The notes below the pieces were generated by a model. That model made no database searches. It saw nothing but the letters and a program-made list of their open reading frames with translations, and was not told the origin of the DNA. A program made the position numbers and the translations under genes. A stretch of DNA of 64,000 nucleotides from Bos javanicus (taxonomy: Eukaryota; Chordata; Mammalia; Artiodactyla; Bovidae): the NCBI RefSeq assembly GCF_032452875.1, contig NW_026893842.1, forward strand, positions 248,001-312,000, read 5' to 3'. How positions within the stretch are numbered: position 1 is the first letter of the stretch; every line of letters begins with the position of its first letter. This document shows, piece by piece, positions 36,584 through 50,697 of the stretch.

Positions 36584-37394
36584 GGTGGCGACCGAACAGG
36601 GACCTCAGGAGGCAATACTCAAAGAGCTGAGCAGACACGAACCACGCAATCAGCAGGCAATAAGCATGGAGCTCAGCAGTGACGAATCATGCTGCTCAAC
36701 TGGCAATAATCAAGCACGTGACCAGGCAGGAATCACGCAGCTCAGCTGGCAATTGTCAAGCAGATGAGCCGACAGGAATCACGCAGCTCAGCTGGCAATT
36801 GTCATGCAGATGAGCCGGCAGGAATCACGCAGCTCAGCAGGCCCTGATCACGTGACTCTGCAGGCACTGATCACGTGGCTGATCAAGTCCAGATCACGTG
36901 ACTGAGCATGCACTGATCACGTGGCTATCATGCACTGATGACGTGACTGCGCATGCACTGATGACGTGGCTGATCGGGCACTGATCACATGGCTCATCAT
37001 GCACTGATCACGTGTTTATCAGGCAATGATCAGTGACTGACAGGCGCTGATCATGGGACTGTGCACGCACTGATCACGTGGCTATCATGCACTGATCACG
37101 TGACTGCGCATGCACTGATGACGTGGCTGTTCGGGCACTGATCACGTGTTTATCAGGCAGTGATCAGTGACTGACAGGCGCTGATCAGGGGACTGTGCAC
37201 GCACTGATCAGGTGGCTGATCAGGAACTGACCACCTGACCGCGCATGCAGTGATCACGTGGCTGGTCGTTCACTGATCACGTGTTTATCATACGGTGATC
37301 ACGTGACTGAGAGGCGCTGATCACGTGACTGTGCCGTCAGTGATCACGTGGCTGAGCAGGCACTGATATCGTGACTGAGCATGCACTGATCATG

Positions 37395-37995
37395 TGCCGG
37401 GAGCCGGGGAGGCATTCCACTCTGGACAAAGGTCATGAGGAAGGAGGCTCGGCATACGCAAATGCGGGATCGAGCCTCAGGAGTCCACCCGGATATTCTC
37501 GAGCATCTCCCCCCAAAAAAACCGGAGTCTGCCTACTGTATTGCTTTGTGCTCTCACCTCTGATTTCACTGGGGGCTGTCCCCCACCACCATCTCGCTCT
37601 CTCTGTCAAAGAGTTAACTTACAGCTCCAATTCATAAAGTTCCTTGTCATTCTTCCCTTTAACTTCCAGCTGAGTCTCCATCTGGAGCGCGGAACCCACC
37701 ACGCTTACTAATTATGCCTGGGCTGCTAAGACCCACTCGAGAAGGTGTCTAGGGTGAGGCACCTTTCGCTATTCGAGAGGGCGCCTGCGGCCTACGTAAG
37801 TGGTGCAAACTTCTTGTCTTGAAGTTTGATTGGTCTTCCGCGTAAACCAAGCTACTCAGTCTCTTTTCTCCACCGAATTTTCCTACTGAGCTCTCCTCAT
37901 ACTATTATTCTTGACATCTCTGATTAGCATATAAATAGTCGCCTAGGCCATCTCTCCTTCGAATACCCTGGATCAGTTGGGGCTGGTCCCCGGCA
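37395..37995 (+). mobile_element. ERV LTR copy 28
   Basis: 601 bp, C6A7, ccgg; unit 1412 bp. Confidence 0.88.
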
Positions 37996-38806
37996 GGTGG
38001 CGACCGAACAGGGACCTCAGGAGGCAATACTCAAAGAGCTGAGCAGACACGAACCACGCAATCAGCAGGCAATAAGCATGGAGCTCAGCAGTGACGAATC
38101 ATGCTGCTCAACTGGCAATAATCAAGCACGTGACCAGGCAGGAATCACGCAGCTCAGCTGGCAATTGTCAAGCAGATGAGCCGACAGGAATCACGCAGCT
38201 CAGCTGGCAATTGTCATGCAGATGAGCCGGCAGGAATCACGCAGCTCAGCAGGCCCTGATCACGTGACTCTGCAGGCACTGATCACGTGGCTGATCAAGT
38301 CCAGATCACGTGACTGAGCATGCACTGATCACGTGGCTATCATGCACTGATGACGTGACTGCGCATGCACTGATGACGTGGCTGATCGGGCACTGATCAC
38401 ATGGCTCATCATGCACTGATCACGTGTTTATCAGGCAATGATCAGTGACTGACAGGCGCTGATCATGGGACTGTGCACGCACTGATCACGTGGCTATCAT
38501 GCACTGATCACGTGACTGCGCATGCACTGATGACGTGGCTGTTCGGGCACTGATCACGTGTTTATCAGGCAGTGATCAGTGACTGACAGGCGCTGATCAG
38601 GGGACTGTGCACGCACTGATCAGGTGGCTGATCAGGAACTGACCACCTGACCGCGCATGCAGTGATCACGTGGCTGGTCGTTCACTGATCACGTGTTTAT
38701 CATACGGTGATCACGTGACTGAGAGGCGCTGATCACGTGACTGTGCCGTCAGTGATCACGTGGCTGAGCAGGCACTGATATCGTGACTGAGCATGCACTG
38801 ATCATG

Positions 38807-39406
38807 TGCCGGGAGCCGGGGAGGCATTCCACTCTGGACAAAGGTCATGAGGAAGGAGGCTCGGCATACGCAAATGCGGGATCGAGCCTCAGGAGTCCAC
38901 CCGGATATTCTCGAGCATCTCCCCCAAAAAAACCGGAGTCTGCCTACTGTATTGCTTTGTGCTCTCACCTCTGATTTCACTGGGGGCTGTCCCCCACCAC
39001 CATCTCGCTCTCTCTGTCAAAGAGTTAACTTACAGCTCCAATTCATAAAGTTCCTTGTCATTCTTCCCTTTAACTTCCAGCTGAGTCTCCATCTGGAGCG
39101 CGGAACCCACCACGCTTACTAATTATGCCTGGGCTGCTAAGACCCACTCGAGAAGGTGTCTAGGGTGAGGCACCTTTCGCTATTCGAGAGGGCGCCTGCG
39201 GCCTACGTAAGTGGTGCAAACTTCTTGTCTTGAAGTTTGATTGGTCTTCCGCGTAAACCAAGCTACTCAGTCTCTTTTCTCCACCGAATTTTCCTACTGA
39301 GCTCTCCTCATACTATTATTCTTGACATCTCTGATTAGCATATAAATAGTCGCCTAGGCCATCTCTCCTTCGAATACCCTGGATCAGTTGGGGCTGGTCC
39401 CCGGCA
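38807..39406 (+). mobile_element. ERV LTR copy 29
   Basis: 600 bp, C5A7, ccgg; unit 1411 bp. Confidence 0.88.
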
Positions 39407-40217
39407 GGTGGCGACCGAACAGGGACCTCAGGAGGCAATACTCAAAGAGCTGAGCAGACACGAACCACGCAATCAGCAGGCAATAAGCATGGAGCTCAGC
39501 AGTGACGAATCATGCTGCTCAACTGGCAATAATCAAGCACGTGACCAGGCAGGAATCACGCAGCTCAGCTGGCAATTGTCAAGCAGATGAGCCGACAGGA
39601 ATCACGCAGCTCAGCTGGCAATTGTCATGCAGATGAGCCGGCAGGAATCACGCAGCTCAGCAGGCCCTGATCACGTGACTCTGCAGGCACTGATCACGTG
39701 GCTGATCAAGTCCAGATCACGTGACTGAGCATGCACTGATCACGTGGCTATCATGCACTGATGACGTGACTGCGCATGCACTGATGACGTGGCTGATCGG
39801 GCACTGATCACATGGCTCATCATGCACTGATCACGTGTTTATCAGGCAATGATCAGTGACTGACAGGCGCTGATCATGGGACTGTGCACGCACTGATCAC
39901 GTGGCTATCATGCACTGATCACGTGACTGCGCATGCACTGATGACGTGGCTGTTCGGGCACTGATCACGTGTTTATCAGGCAGTGATCAGTGACTGACAG
40001 GCGCTGATCAGGGGACTGTGCACGCACTGATCAGGTGGCTGATCAGGAACTGACCACCTGACCGCGCATGCAGTGATCACGTGGCTGGTCGTTCACTGAT
40101 CACGTGTTTATCATACGGTGATCACGTGACTGAGAGGCGCTGATCACGTGACTGTGCCGTCAGTGATCACGTGGCTGAGCAGGCACTGATATCGTGACTG
40201 AGCATGCACTGATCATG

Positions 40218-40817
40218 TGCCGGGAGCCGGGGAGGCATTCCACTCTGGACAAAGGTCATGAGGAAGGAGGCTCGGCATACGCAAATGCGGGATCGAGCCT
40301 CAGGAGTCCACCCGGATATTCTCGAGCATCTCCCCCCAAAAAACCGGAGTCTGCCTACTGTATTGCTTTGTGCTCTCACCTCTGATTTCACTGGGGGCTG
40401 TCCCCCACCACCATCTCGCTCTCTCTGTCAAAGAGTTAACTTACAGCTCCAATTCATAAAGTTCCTTGTCATTCTTCCCTTTAACTTCCAGCTGAGTCTC
40501 CATCTGGAGCGCGGAACCCACCACGCTTACTAATTATGCCTGGGCTGCTAAGACCCACTCGAGAAGGTGTCTAGGGTGAGGCACCTTTCGCTATTCGAGA
40601 GGGCGCCTGCGGCCTACGTAAGTGGTGCAAACTTCTTGTCTTGAAGTTTGATTGGTCTTCCGCGTAAACCAAGCTACTCAGTCTCTTTTCTCCACCGAAT
40701 TTTCCTACTGAGCTCTCCTCATACTATTATTCTTGACATCTCTGATTAGCATATAAATAGTCGCCTAGGCCATCTCTCCTTCGAATACCCTGGATCAGTT
40801 GGGGCTGGTCCCCGGCA
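40218..40817 (+). mobile_element. ERV LTR copy 30
   Basis: 600 bp, C6A6, ccgg; unit 1411 bp. Confidence 0.88.
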
Positions 40818-41628
40818 GGTGGCGACCGAACAGGGACCTCAGGAGGCAATACTCAAAGAGCTGAGCAGACACGAACCACGCAATCAGCAGGCAATAAGCA
40901 TGGAGCTCAGCAGTGACGAATCATGCTGCTCAACTGGCAATAATCAAGCACGTGACCAGGCAGGAATCACGCAGCTCAGCTGGCAATTGTCAAGCAGATG
41001 AGCCGACAGGAATCACGCAGCTCAGCTGGCAATTGTCATGCAGATGAGCCGGCAGGAATCACGCAGCTCAGCAGGCCCTGATCACGTGACTCTGCAGGCA
41101 CTGATCACGTGGCTGATCAAGTCCAGATCACGTGACTGAGCATGCACTGATCACGTGGCTATCATGCACTGATGACGTGACTGCGCATGCACTGATGACG
41201 TGGCTGATCGGGCACTGATCACATGGCTCATCATGCACTGATCACGTGTTTATCAGGCAATGATCAGTGACTGACAGGCGCTGATCATGGGACTGTGCAC
41301 GCACTGATCACGTGGCTATCATGCACTGATCACGTGACTGCGCATGCACTGATGACGTGGCTGTTCGGGCACTGATCACGTGTTTATCAGGCAGTGATCA
41401 GTGACTGACAGGCGCTGATCAGGGGACTGTGCACGCACTGATCAGGTGGCTGATCAGGAACTGACCACCTGACCGCGCATGCAGTGATCACGTGGCTGGT
41501 CGTTCACTGATCACGTGTTTATCATACGGTGATCACGTGACTGAGAGGCGCTGATCACGTGACTGTGCCGTCAGTGATCACGTGGCTGAGCAGGCACTGA
41601 TATCGTGACTGAGCATGCACTGATCATG

Positions 41629-42228
41629 TGCCGGGAGCCGGGGAGGCATTCCACTCTGGACAAAGGTCATGAGGAAGGAGGCTCGGCATACGCAAATGCG
41701 GGATCGAGCCTCAGGAGTCCACCCGGATATTCTCGAGCATCTCCCCCCAAAAAACCGGAGTCTGCCTACTGTATTGCTTTGTGCTCTCACCTCTGATTTC
41801 ACTGGGGGCTGTCCCCCACCACCATCTCGCTCTCTCTGTCAAAGAGTTAACTTACAGCTCCAATTCATAAAGTTCCTTGTCATTCTTCCCTTTAACTTCC
41901 AGCTGAGTCTCCATCTGGAGCGCGGAACCCACCACGCTTACTAATTATGCCTGGGCTGCTAAGACCCACTCGAGAAGGTGTCTAGGGTGAGGCACCTTTC
42001 GCTATTCGAGAGGGCGCCTGCGGCCTACGTAAGTGGTGCAAACTTCTTGTCTTGAAGTTTGATTGGTCTTCCGCGTAAACCAAGCTACTCAGTCTCTTTT
42101 CTCCACCGAATTTTCCTACTGAGCTCTCCTCATACTATTATTCTTGACATCTCTGATTAGCATATAAATAGTCGCCTAGGCCATCTCTCCTTCGAATACC
42201 CTGGATCAGTTGGGGCTGGTCCCCGGCA
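41629..42228 (+). mobile_element. ERV LTR copy 31
   Basis: 600 bp, C6A6, ccgg; unit 1411 bp. Confidence 0.88.
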
Positions 42229-43039
42229 GGTGGCGACCGAACAGGGACCTCAGGAGGCAATACTCAAAGAGCTGAGCAGACACGAACCACGCAATCAGCA
42301 GGCAATAAGCATGGAGCTCAGCAGTGACGAATCATGCTGCTCAACTGGCAATAATCAAGCACGTGACCAGGCAGGAATCACGCAGCTCAGCTGGCAATTG
42401 TCAAGCAGATGAGCCGACAGGAATCACGCAGCTCAGCTGGCAATTGTCATGCAGATGAGCCGGCAGGAATCACGCAGCTCAGCAGGCCCTGATCACGTGA
42501 CTCTGCAGGCACTGATCACGTGGCTGATCAAGTCCAGATCACGTGACTGAGCATGCACTGATCACGTGGCTATCATGCACTGATGACGTGACTGCGCATG
42601 CACTGATGACGTGGCTGATCGGGCACTGATCACATGGCTCATCATGCACTGATCACGTGTTTATCAGGCAATGATCAGTGACTGACAGGCGCTGATCATG
42701 GGACTGTGCACGCACTGATCACGTGGCTATCATGCACTGATCACGTGACTGCGCATGCACTGATGACGTGGCTGTTCGGGCACTGATCACGTGTTTATCA
42801 GGCAGTGATCAGTGACTGACAGGCGCTGATCAGGGGACTGTGCACGCACTGATCAGGTGGCTGATCAGGAACTGACCACCTGACCGCGCATGCAGTGATC
42901 ACGTGGCTGGTCGTTCACTGATCACGTGTTTATCATACGGTGATCACGTGACTGAGAGGCGCTGATCACGTGACTGTGCCGTCAGTGATCACGTGGCTGA
43001 GCAGGCACTGATATCGTGACTGAGCATGCACTGATCATG

Positions 43040-43640
43040 TGCCGGGAGCCGGGGAGGCATTCCACTCTGGACAAAGGTCATGAGGAAGGAGGCTCGGCAT
43101 ACGCAAATGCGGGATCGAGCCTCAGGAGTCCACCCGGATATTCTCGAGCATCTCCCCCCAAAAAAACCGGAGTCTGCCTACTGTATTGCTTTGTGCTCTC
43201 ACCTCTGATTTCACTGGGGGCTGTCCCCCACCACCATCTCGCTCTCTCTGTCAAAGAGTTAACTTACAGCTCCAATTCATAAAGTTCCTTGTCATTCTTC
43301 CCTTTAACTTCCAGCTGAGTCTCCATCTGGAGCGCGGAACCCACCACGCTTACTAATTATGCCTGGGCTGCTAAGACCCACTCGAGAAGGTGTCTAGGGT
43401 GAGGCACCTTTCGCTATTCGAGAGGGCGCCTGCGGCCTACGTAAGTGGTGCAAACTTCTTGTCTTGAAGTTTGATTGGTCTTCCGCGTAAACCAAGCTAC
43501 TCAGTCTCTTTTCTCCACCGAATTTTCCTACTGAGCTCTCCTCATACTATTATTCTTGACATCTCTGATTAGCATATAAATAGTCGCCTAGGCCATCTCT
43601 CCTTCGAATACCCTGGATCAGTTGGGGCTGGTCCCCGGCA
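43040..43640 (+). mobile_element. ERV LTR copy 32
   Basis: 601 bp, C6A7, ccgg; unit 1412 bp. Confidence 0.88.
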
Positions 43641-44451
43641 GGTGGCGACCGAACAGGGACCTCAGGAGGCAATACTCAAAGAGCTGAGCAGACACGAACC
43701 ACGCAATCAGCAGGCAATAAGCATGGAGCTCAGCAGTGACGAATCATGCTGCTCAACTGGCAATAATCAAGCACGTGACCAGGCAGGAATCACGCAGCTC
43801 AGCTGGCAATTGTCAAGCAGATGAGCCGACAGGAATCACGCAGCTCAGCTGGCAATTGTCATGCAGATGAGCCGGCAGGAATCACGCAGCTCAGCAGGCC
43901 CTGATCACGTGACTCTGCAGGCACTGATCACGTGGCTGATCAAGTCCAGATCACGTGACTGAGCATGCACTGATCACGTGGCTATCATGCACTGATGACG
44001 TGACTGCGCATGCACTGATGACGTGGCTGATCGGGCACTGATCACATGGCTCATCATGCACTGATCACGTGTTTATCAGGCAATGATCAGTGACTGACAG
44101 GCGCTGATCATGGGACTGTGCACGCACTGATCACGTGGCTATCATGCACTGATCACGTGACTGCGCATGCACTGATGACGTGGCTGTTCGGGCACTGATC
44201 ACGTGTTTATCAGGCAGTGATCAGTGACTGACAGGCGCTGATCAGGGGACTGTGCACGCACTGATCAGGTGGCTGATCAGGAACTGACCACCTGACCGCG
44301 CATGCAGTGATCACGTGGCTGGTCGTTCACTGATCACGTGTTTATCATACGGTGATCACGTGACTGAGAGGCGCTGATCACGTGACTGTGCCGTCAGTGA
44401 TCACGTGGCTGAGCAGGCACTGATATCGTGACTGAGCATGCACTGATCATG

Positions 44452-45052
44452 TGCCGGGAGCCGGGGAGGCATTCCACTCTGGACAAAGGTCATGAGGAAG
44501 GAGGCTCGGCATACGCAAATGCGGGATCGAGCCTCAGGAGTCCACCCGGATATTCTCGAGCATCTCCCCCCAAAAAAACCGGAGTCTGCCTACTGTATTG
44601 CTTTGTGCTCTCACCTCTGATTTCACTGGGGGCTGTCCCCCACCACCATCTCGCTCTCTCTGTCAAAGAGTTAACTTACAGCTCCAATTCATAAAGTTCC
44701 TTGTCATTCTTCCCTTTAACTTCCAGCTGAGTCTCCATCTGGAGCGCGGAACCCACCACGCTTACTAATTATGCCTGGGCTGCTAAGACCCACTCGAGAA
44801 GGTGTCTAGGGTGAGGCACCTTTCGCTATTCGAGAGGGCGCCTGCGGCCTACGTAAGTGGTGCAAACTTCTTGTCTTGAAGTTTGATTGGTCTTCCGCGT
44901 AAACCAAGCTACTCAGTCTCTTTTCTCCACCGAATTTTCCTACTGAGCTCTCCTCATACTATTATTCTTGACATCTCTGATTAGCATATAAATAGTCGCC
45001 TAGGCCATCTCTCCTTCGAATACCCTGGATCAGTTGGGGCTGGTCCCCGGCA
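44452..45052 (+). mobile_element. ERV LTR copy 33
   Basis: 601 bp, C6A7, ccgg; unit 1412 bp. Confidence 0.88.
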
Positions 45053-45863
45053 GGTGGCGACCGAACAGGGACCTCAGGAGGCAATACTCAAAGAGCTGAG
45101 CAGACACGAACCACGCAATCAGCAGGCAATAAGCATGGAGCTCAGCAGTGACGAATCATGCTGCTCAACTGGCAATAATCAAGCACGTGACCAGGCAGGA
45201 ATCACGCAGCTCAGCTGGCAATTGTCAAGCAGATGAGCCGACAGGAATCACGCAGCTCAGCTGGCAATTGTCATGCAGATGAGCCGGCAGGAATCACGCA
45301 GCTCAGCAGGCCCTGATCACGTGACTCTGCAGGCACTGATCACGTGGCTGATCAAGTCCAGATCACGTGACTGAGCATGCACTGATCACGTGGCTATCAT
45401 GCACTGATGACGTGACTGCGCATGCACTGATGACGTGGCTGATCGGGCACTGATCACATGGCTCATCATGCACTGATCACGTGTTTATCAGGCAATGATC
45501 AGTGACTGACAGGCGCTGATCATGGGACTGTGCACGCACTGATCACGTGGCTATCATGCACTGATCACGTGACTGCGCATGCACTGATGACGTGGCTGTT
45601 CGGGCACTGATCACGTGTTTATCAGGCAGTGATCAGTGACTGACAGGCGCTGATCAGGGGACTGTGCACGCACTGATCAGGTGGCTGATCAGGAACTGAC
45701 CACCTGACCGCGCATGCAGTGATCACGTGGCTGGTCGTTCACTGATCACGTGTTTATCATACGGTGATCACGTGACTGAGAGGCGCTGATCACGTGACTG
45801 TGCCGTCAGTGATCACGTGGCTGAGCAGGCACTGATATCGTGACTGAGCATGCACTGATCATG

Positions 45864-46463
45864 TGCCGGGAGCCGGGGAGGCATTCCACTCTGGACAAAG
45901 GTCATGAGGAAGGAGGCTCGGCATACGCAAATGCGGGATCGAGCCTCAGGAGTCCACCCGGATATTCTCGAGCATCTCCCCCCAAAAAACCGGAGTCTGC
46001 CTACTGTATTGCTTTGTGCTCTCACCTCTGATTTCACTGGGGGCTGTCCCCCACCACCATCTCGCTCTCTCTGTCAAAGAGTTAACTTACAGCTCCAATT
46101 CATAAAGTTCCTTGTCATTCTTCCCTTTAACTTCCAGCTGAGTCTCCATCTGGAGCGCGGAACCCACCACGCTTACTAATTATGCCTGGGCTGCTAAGAC
46201 CCACTCGAGAAGGTGTCTAGGGTGAGGCACCTTTCGCTATTCGAGAGGGCGCCTGCGGCCTACGTAAGTGGTGCAAACTTCTTGTCTTGAAGTTTGATTG
46301 GTCTTCCGCGTAAACCAAGCTACTCAGTCTCTTTTCTCCACCGAATTTTCCTACTGAGCTCTCCTCATACTATTATTCTTGACATCTCTGATTAGCATAT
46401 AAATAGTCGCCTAGGCCATCTCTCCTTCGAATACCCTGGATCAGTTGGGGCTGGTCCCCGGCA
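45864..46463 (+). mobile_element. ERV LTR copy 34
   Basis: 600 bp, C6A6, ccgg; unit 1411 bp. Confidence 0.88.
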
Positions 46464-47274
46464 GGTGGCGACCGAACAGGGACCTCAGGAGGCAATACTC
46501 AAAGAGCTGAGCAGACACGAACCACGCAATCAGCAGGCAATAAGCATGGAGCTCAGCAGTGACGAATCATGCTGCTCAACTGGCAATAATCAAGCACGTG
46601 ACCAGGCAGGAATCACGCAGCTCAGCTGGCAATTGTCAAGCAGATGAGCCGACAGGAATCACGCAGCTCAGCTGGCAATTGTCATGCAGATGAGCCGGCA
46701 GGAATCACGCAGCTCAGCAGGCCCTGATCACGTGACTCTGCAGGCACTGATCACGTGGCTGATCAAGTCCAGATCACGTGACTGAGCATGCACTGATCAC
46801 GTGGCTATCATGCACTGATGACGTGACTGCGCATGCACTGATGACGTGGCTGATCGGGCACTGATCACATGGCTCATCATGCACTGATCACGTGTTTATC
46901 AGGCAATGATCAGTGACTGACAGGCGCTGATCATGGGACTGTGCACGCACTGATCACGTGGCTATCATGCACTGATCACGTGACTGCGCATGCACTGATG
47001 ACGTGGCTGTTCGGGCACTGATCACGTGTTTATCAGGCAGTGATCAGTGACTGACAGGCGCTGATCAGGGGACTGTGCACGCACTGATCAGGTGGCTGAT
47101 CAGGAACTGACCACCTGACCGCGCATGCAGTGATCACGTGGCTGGTCGTTCACTGATCACGTGTTTATCATACGGTGATCACGTGACTGAGAGGCGCTGA
47201 TCACGTGACTGTGCCGTCAGTGATCACGTGGCTGAGCAGGCACTGATATCGTGACTGAGCATGCACTGATCATG

Positions 47275-47874
47275 TGCCGGGAGCCGGGGAGGCATTCCAC
47301 TCTGGACAAAGGTCATGAGGAAGGAGGCTCGGCATACGCAAATGCGGGATCGAGCCTCAGGAGTCCACCCGGATATTCTCGAGCATCTCCCCCCAAAAAA
47401 CCGGAGTCTGCCTACTGTATTGCTTTGTGCTCTCACCTCTGATTTCACTGGGGGCTGTCCCCCACCACCATCTCGCTCTCTCTGTCAAAGAGTTAACTTA
47501 CAGCTCCAATTCATAAAGTTCCTTGTCATTCTTCCCTTTAACTTCCAGCTGAGTCTCCATCTGGAGCGCGGAACCCACCACGCTTACTAATTATGCCTGG
47601 GCTGCTAAGACCCACTCGAGAAGGTGTCTAGGGTGAGGCACCTTTCGCTATTCGAGAGGGCGCCTGCGGCCTACGTAAGTGGTGCAAACTTCTTGTCTTG
47701 AAGTTTGATTGGTCTTCCGCGTAAACCAAGCTACTCAGTCTCTTTTCTCCACCGAATTTTCCTACTGAGCTCTCCTCATACTATTATTCTTGACATCTCT
47801 GATTAGCATATAAATAGTCGCCTAGGCCATCTCTCCTTCGAATACCCTGGATCAGTTGGGGCTGGTCCCCGGCA
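47275..47874 (+). mobile_element. ERV LTR copy 35
   Basis: 600 bp, C6A6, ccgg; unit 1411 bp. Confidence 0.88.
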
Positions 47875-48685
47875 GGTGGCGACCGAACAGGGACCTCAGG
47901 AGGCAATACTCAAAGAGCTGAGCAGACACGAACCACGCAATCAGCAGGCAATAAGCATGGAGCTCAGCAGTGACGAATCATGCTGCTCAACTGGCAATAA
48001 TCAAGCACGTGACCAGGCAGGAATCACGCAGCTCAGCTGGCAATTGTCAAGCAGATGAGCCGACAGGAATCACGCAGCTCAGCTGGCAATTGTCATGCAG
48101 ATGAGCCGGCAGGAATCACGCAGCTCAGCAGGCCCTGATCACGTGACTCTGCAGGCACTGATCACGTGGCTGATCAAGTCCAGATCACGTGACTGAGCAT
48201 GCACTGATCACGTGGCTATCATGCACTGATGACGTGACTGCGCATGCACTGATGACGTGGCTGATCGGGCACTGATCACATGGCTCATCATGCACTGATC
48301 ACGTGTTTATCAGGCAATGATCAGTGACTGACAGGCGCTGATCATGGGACTGTGCACGCACTGATCACGTGGCTATCATGCACTGATCACGTGACTGCGC
48401 ATGCACTGATGACGTGGCTGTTCGGGCACTGATCACGTGTTTATCAGGCAGTGATCAGTGACTGACAGGCGCTGATCAGGGGACTGTGCACGCACTGATC
48501 AGGTGGCTGATCAGGAACTGACCACCTGACCGCGCATGCAGTGATCACGTGGCTGGTCGTTCACTGATCACGTGTTTATCATACGGTGATCACGTGACTG
48601 AGAGGCGCTGATCACGTGACTGTGCCGTCAGTGATCACGTGGCTGAGCAGGCACTGATATCGTGACTGAGCATGCACTGATCATG

Positions 48686-49285
48686 TGCCGGGAGCCGGGG
48701 AGGCATTCCACTCTGGACAAAGGTCATGAGGAAGGAGGCTCGGCATACGCAAATGCGGGATCGAGCCTCAGGAGTCCACCCGGATATTCTCGAGCATCTC
48801 CCCCAAAAAAACCGGAGTCTGCCTACTGTATTGCTTTGTGCTCTCACCTCTGATTTCACTGGGGGCTGTCCCCCACCACCATCTCGCTCTCTCTGTCAAA
48901 GAGTTAACTTACAGCTCCAATTCATAAAGTTCCTTGTCATTCTTCCCTTTAACTTCCAGCTGAGTCTCCATCTGGAGCGCGGAACCCACCACGCTTACTA
49001 ATTATGCCTGGGCTGCTAAGACCCACTCGAGAAGGTGTCTAGGGTGAGGCACCTTTCGCTATTCGAGAGGGCGCCTGCGGCCTACGTAAGTGGTGCAAAC
49101 TTCTTGTCTTGAAGTTTGATTGGTCTTCCGCGTAAACCAAGCTACTCAGTCTCTTTTCTCCACCGAATTTTCCTACTGAGCTCTCCTCATACTATTATTC
49201 TTGACATCTCTGATTAGCATATAAATAGTCGCCTAGGCCATCTCTCCTTCGAATACCCTGGATCAGTTGGGGCTGGTCCCCGGCA
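48686..49285 (+). mobile_element. ERV LTR copy 36
   Basis: 600 bp, C5A7, ccgg; unit 1411 bp; the following class B dimer is altered. Confidence 0.88.
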
Positions 49286-49500
49286 GGTGGCGACCGAACA
49301 GGGACCTCAGGAGGCAATACTCAAAGAGCTGAGCAGACACGAACCACGCAATCAGCAGGCAATAAGCATGGAGCTCAGCAGTGACGAATCATGCTGCTCA
49401 ACTGGCAATAATCAAGCACGTGACCAGGCAGGAATCACGCAGCTCAGCTGGCAATTGTCAAGCAGATGAGCCGACAGGAATCACGCAGCTCAGCTGGCAA

Positions 49501-49523
49501 TTCAATGCAGATGAGATGAGCAG
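49501..49523 (+). repeat. Altered class B monomer in unit 36
   Basis: The second dimer reads GCAATTCAATGCAGATGAGA where the other units read GCAATTGTCATGCAGATGAG, then ATGAGCAGG for CCGGCAGG. Several bases change within about 23 bp but length is kept and both flanks are normal. Confidence 0.7.
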
Positions 49524-50096
49524 GAATCACGCAGCTCAGCAGGCCCTGATCACGTGACTCTGCAGGCACTGATCACGTGGCTGATCAAGTCCAGATCACG
49601 TGACTGAGCATGCACTGATCACGTGGCTATCATGCACTGATGACGTGACTGCGCATGCACTGATGACGTGGCTGATCGGGCACTGATCACATGGCTCATC
49701 ATGCACTGATCACGTGTTTATCAGGCAATGATCAGTGACTGACAGGCGCTGATCATGGGACTGTGCACGCACTGATCACGTGGCTATCATGCACTGATCA
49801 CGTGACTGCGCATGCACTGATGACGTGGCTGTTCGGGCACTGATCACGTGTTTATCAGGCAGTGATCAGTGACTGACAGGCGCTGATCAGGGGACTGTGC
49901 ACGCACTGATCAGGTGGCTGATCAGGAACTGACCACCTGACCGCGCATGCAGTGATCACGTGGCTGGTCGTTCACTGATCACGTGTTTATCATACGGTGA
50001 TCACGTGACTGAGAGGCGCTGATCACGTGACTGTGCCGTCAGTGATCACGTGGCTGAGCAGGCACTGATATCGTGACTGAGCATGCACTGATCATG

Positions 50097-50697
50097 TGCC
50101 GGGAGCCGGGGAGGCATTCCACTCTGGACAAAGGTCATGAGGAAGGAGGCTCGGCATACGCAAATGCGGGATCGAGCCTCAGGAGTCCACCCGGATATTC
50201 TCGAGCATCTCCCCCCAAAAAAACCGGAGTCTGCCTACTGTATTGCTTTGTGCTCTCACCTCTGATTTCACTGGGGGCTGTCCCCCACCACCATCTCGCT
50301 CTCTCTGTCAAAGAGTTAACTTACAGCTCCAATTCATAAAGTTCCTTGTCATTCTTCCCTTTAACTTCCAGCTGAGTCTCCATCTGGAGCGCGGAACCCA
50401 CCACGCTTACTAATTATGCCTGGGCTGCTAAGACCCACTCGAGAAGGTGTCTAGGGTGAGGCACCTTTCGCTATTCGAGAGGGCGCCTGCGGCCTACGTA
50501 AGTGGTGCAAACTTCTTGTCTTGAAGTTTGATTGGTCTTCCGCGTAAACCAAGCTACTCAGTCTCTTTTCTCCACCGAATTTTCCTACTGAGCTCTCCTC
50601 ATACTATTATTCTTGACATCTCTGATTAGCATATAAATAGTCGCCTAGGCCATCTCTCCTTCGAATACCCTGGATCAGTTGGGGCTGGTCCCCGGCA
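50097..50697 (+). mobile_element. ERV LTR copy 37
   Basis: 601 bp, C6A7, ccgg; start of a run of eight units of exactly 1412 bp (copies 37-44), though copy 44 is followed by a shorter-tract LTR. Confidence 0.88.

Noticed and set aside
38807..49285. Fixed higher-order repeat of several units
   Set aside because: The tract-length pattern of copies 29-36 is suggestive but does not recur elsewhere in the window, so no regular multi-unit period can be claimed.
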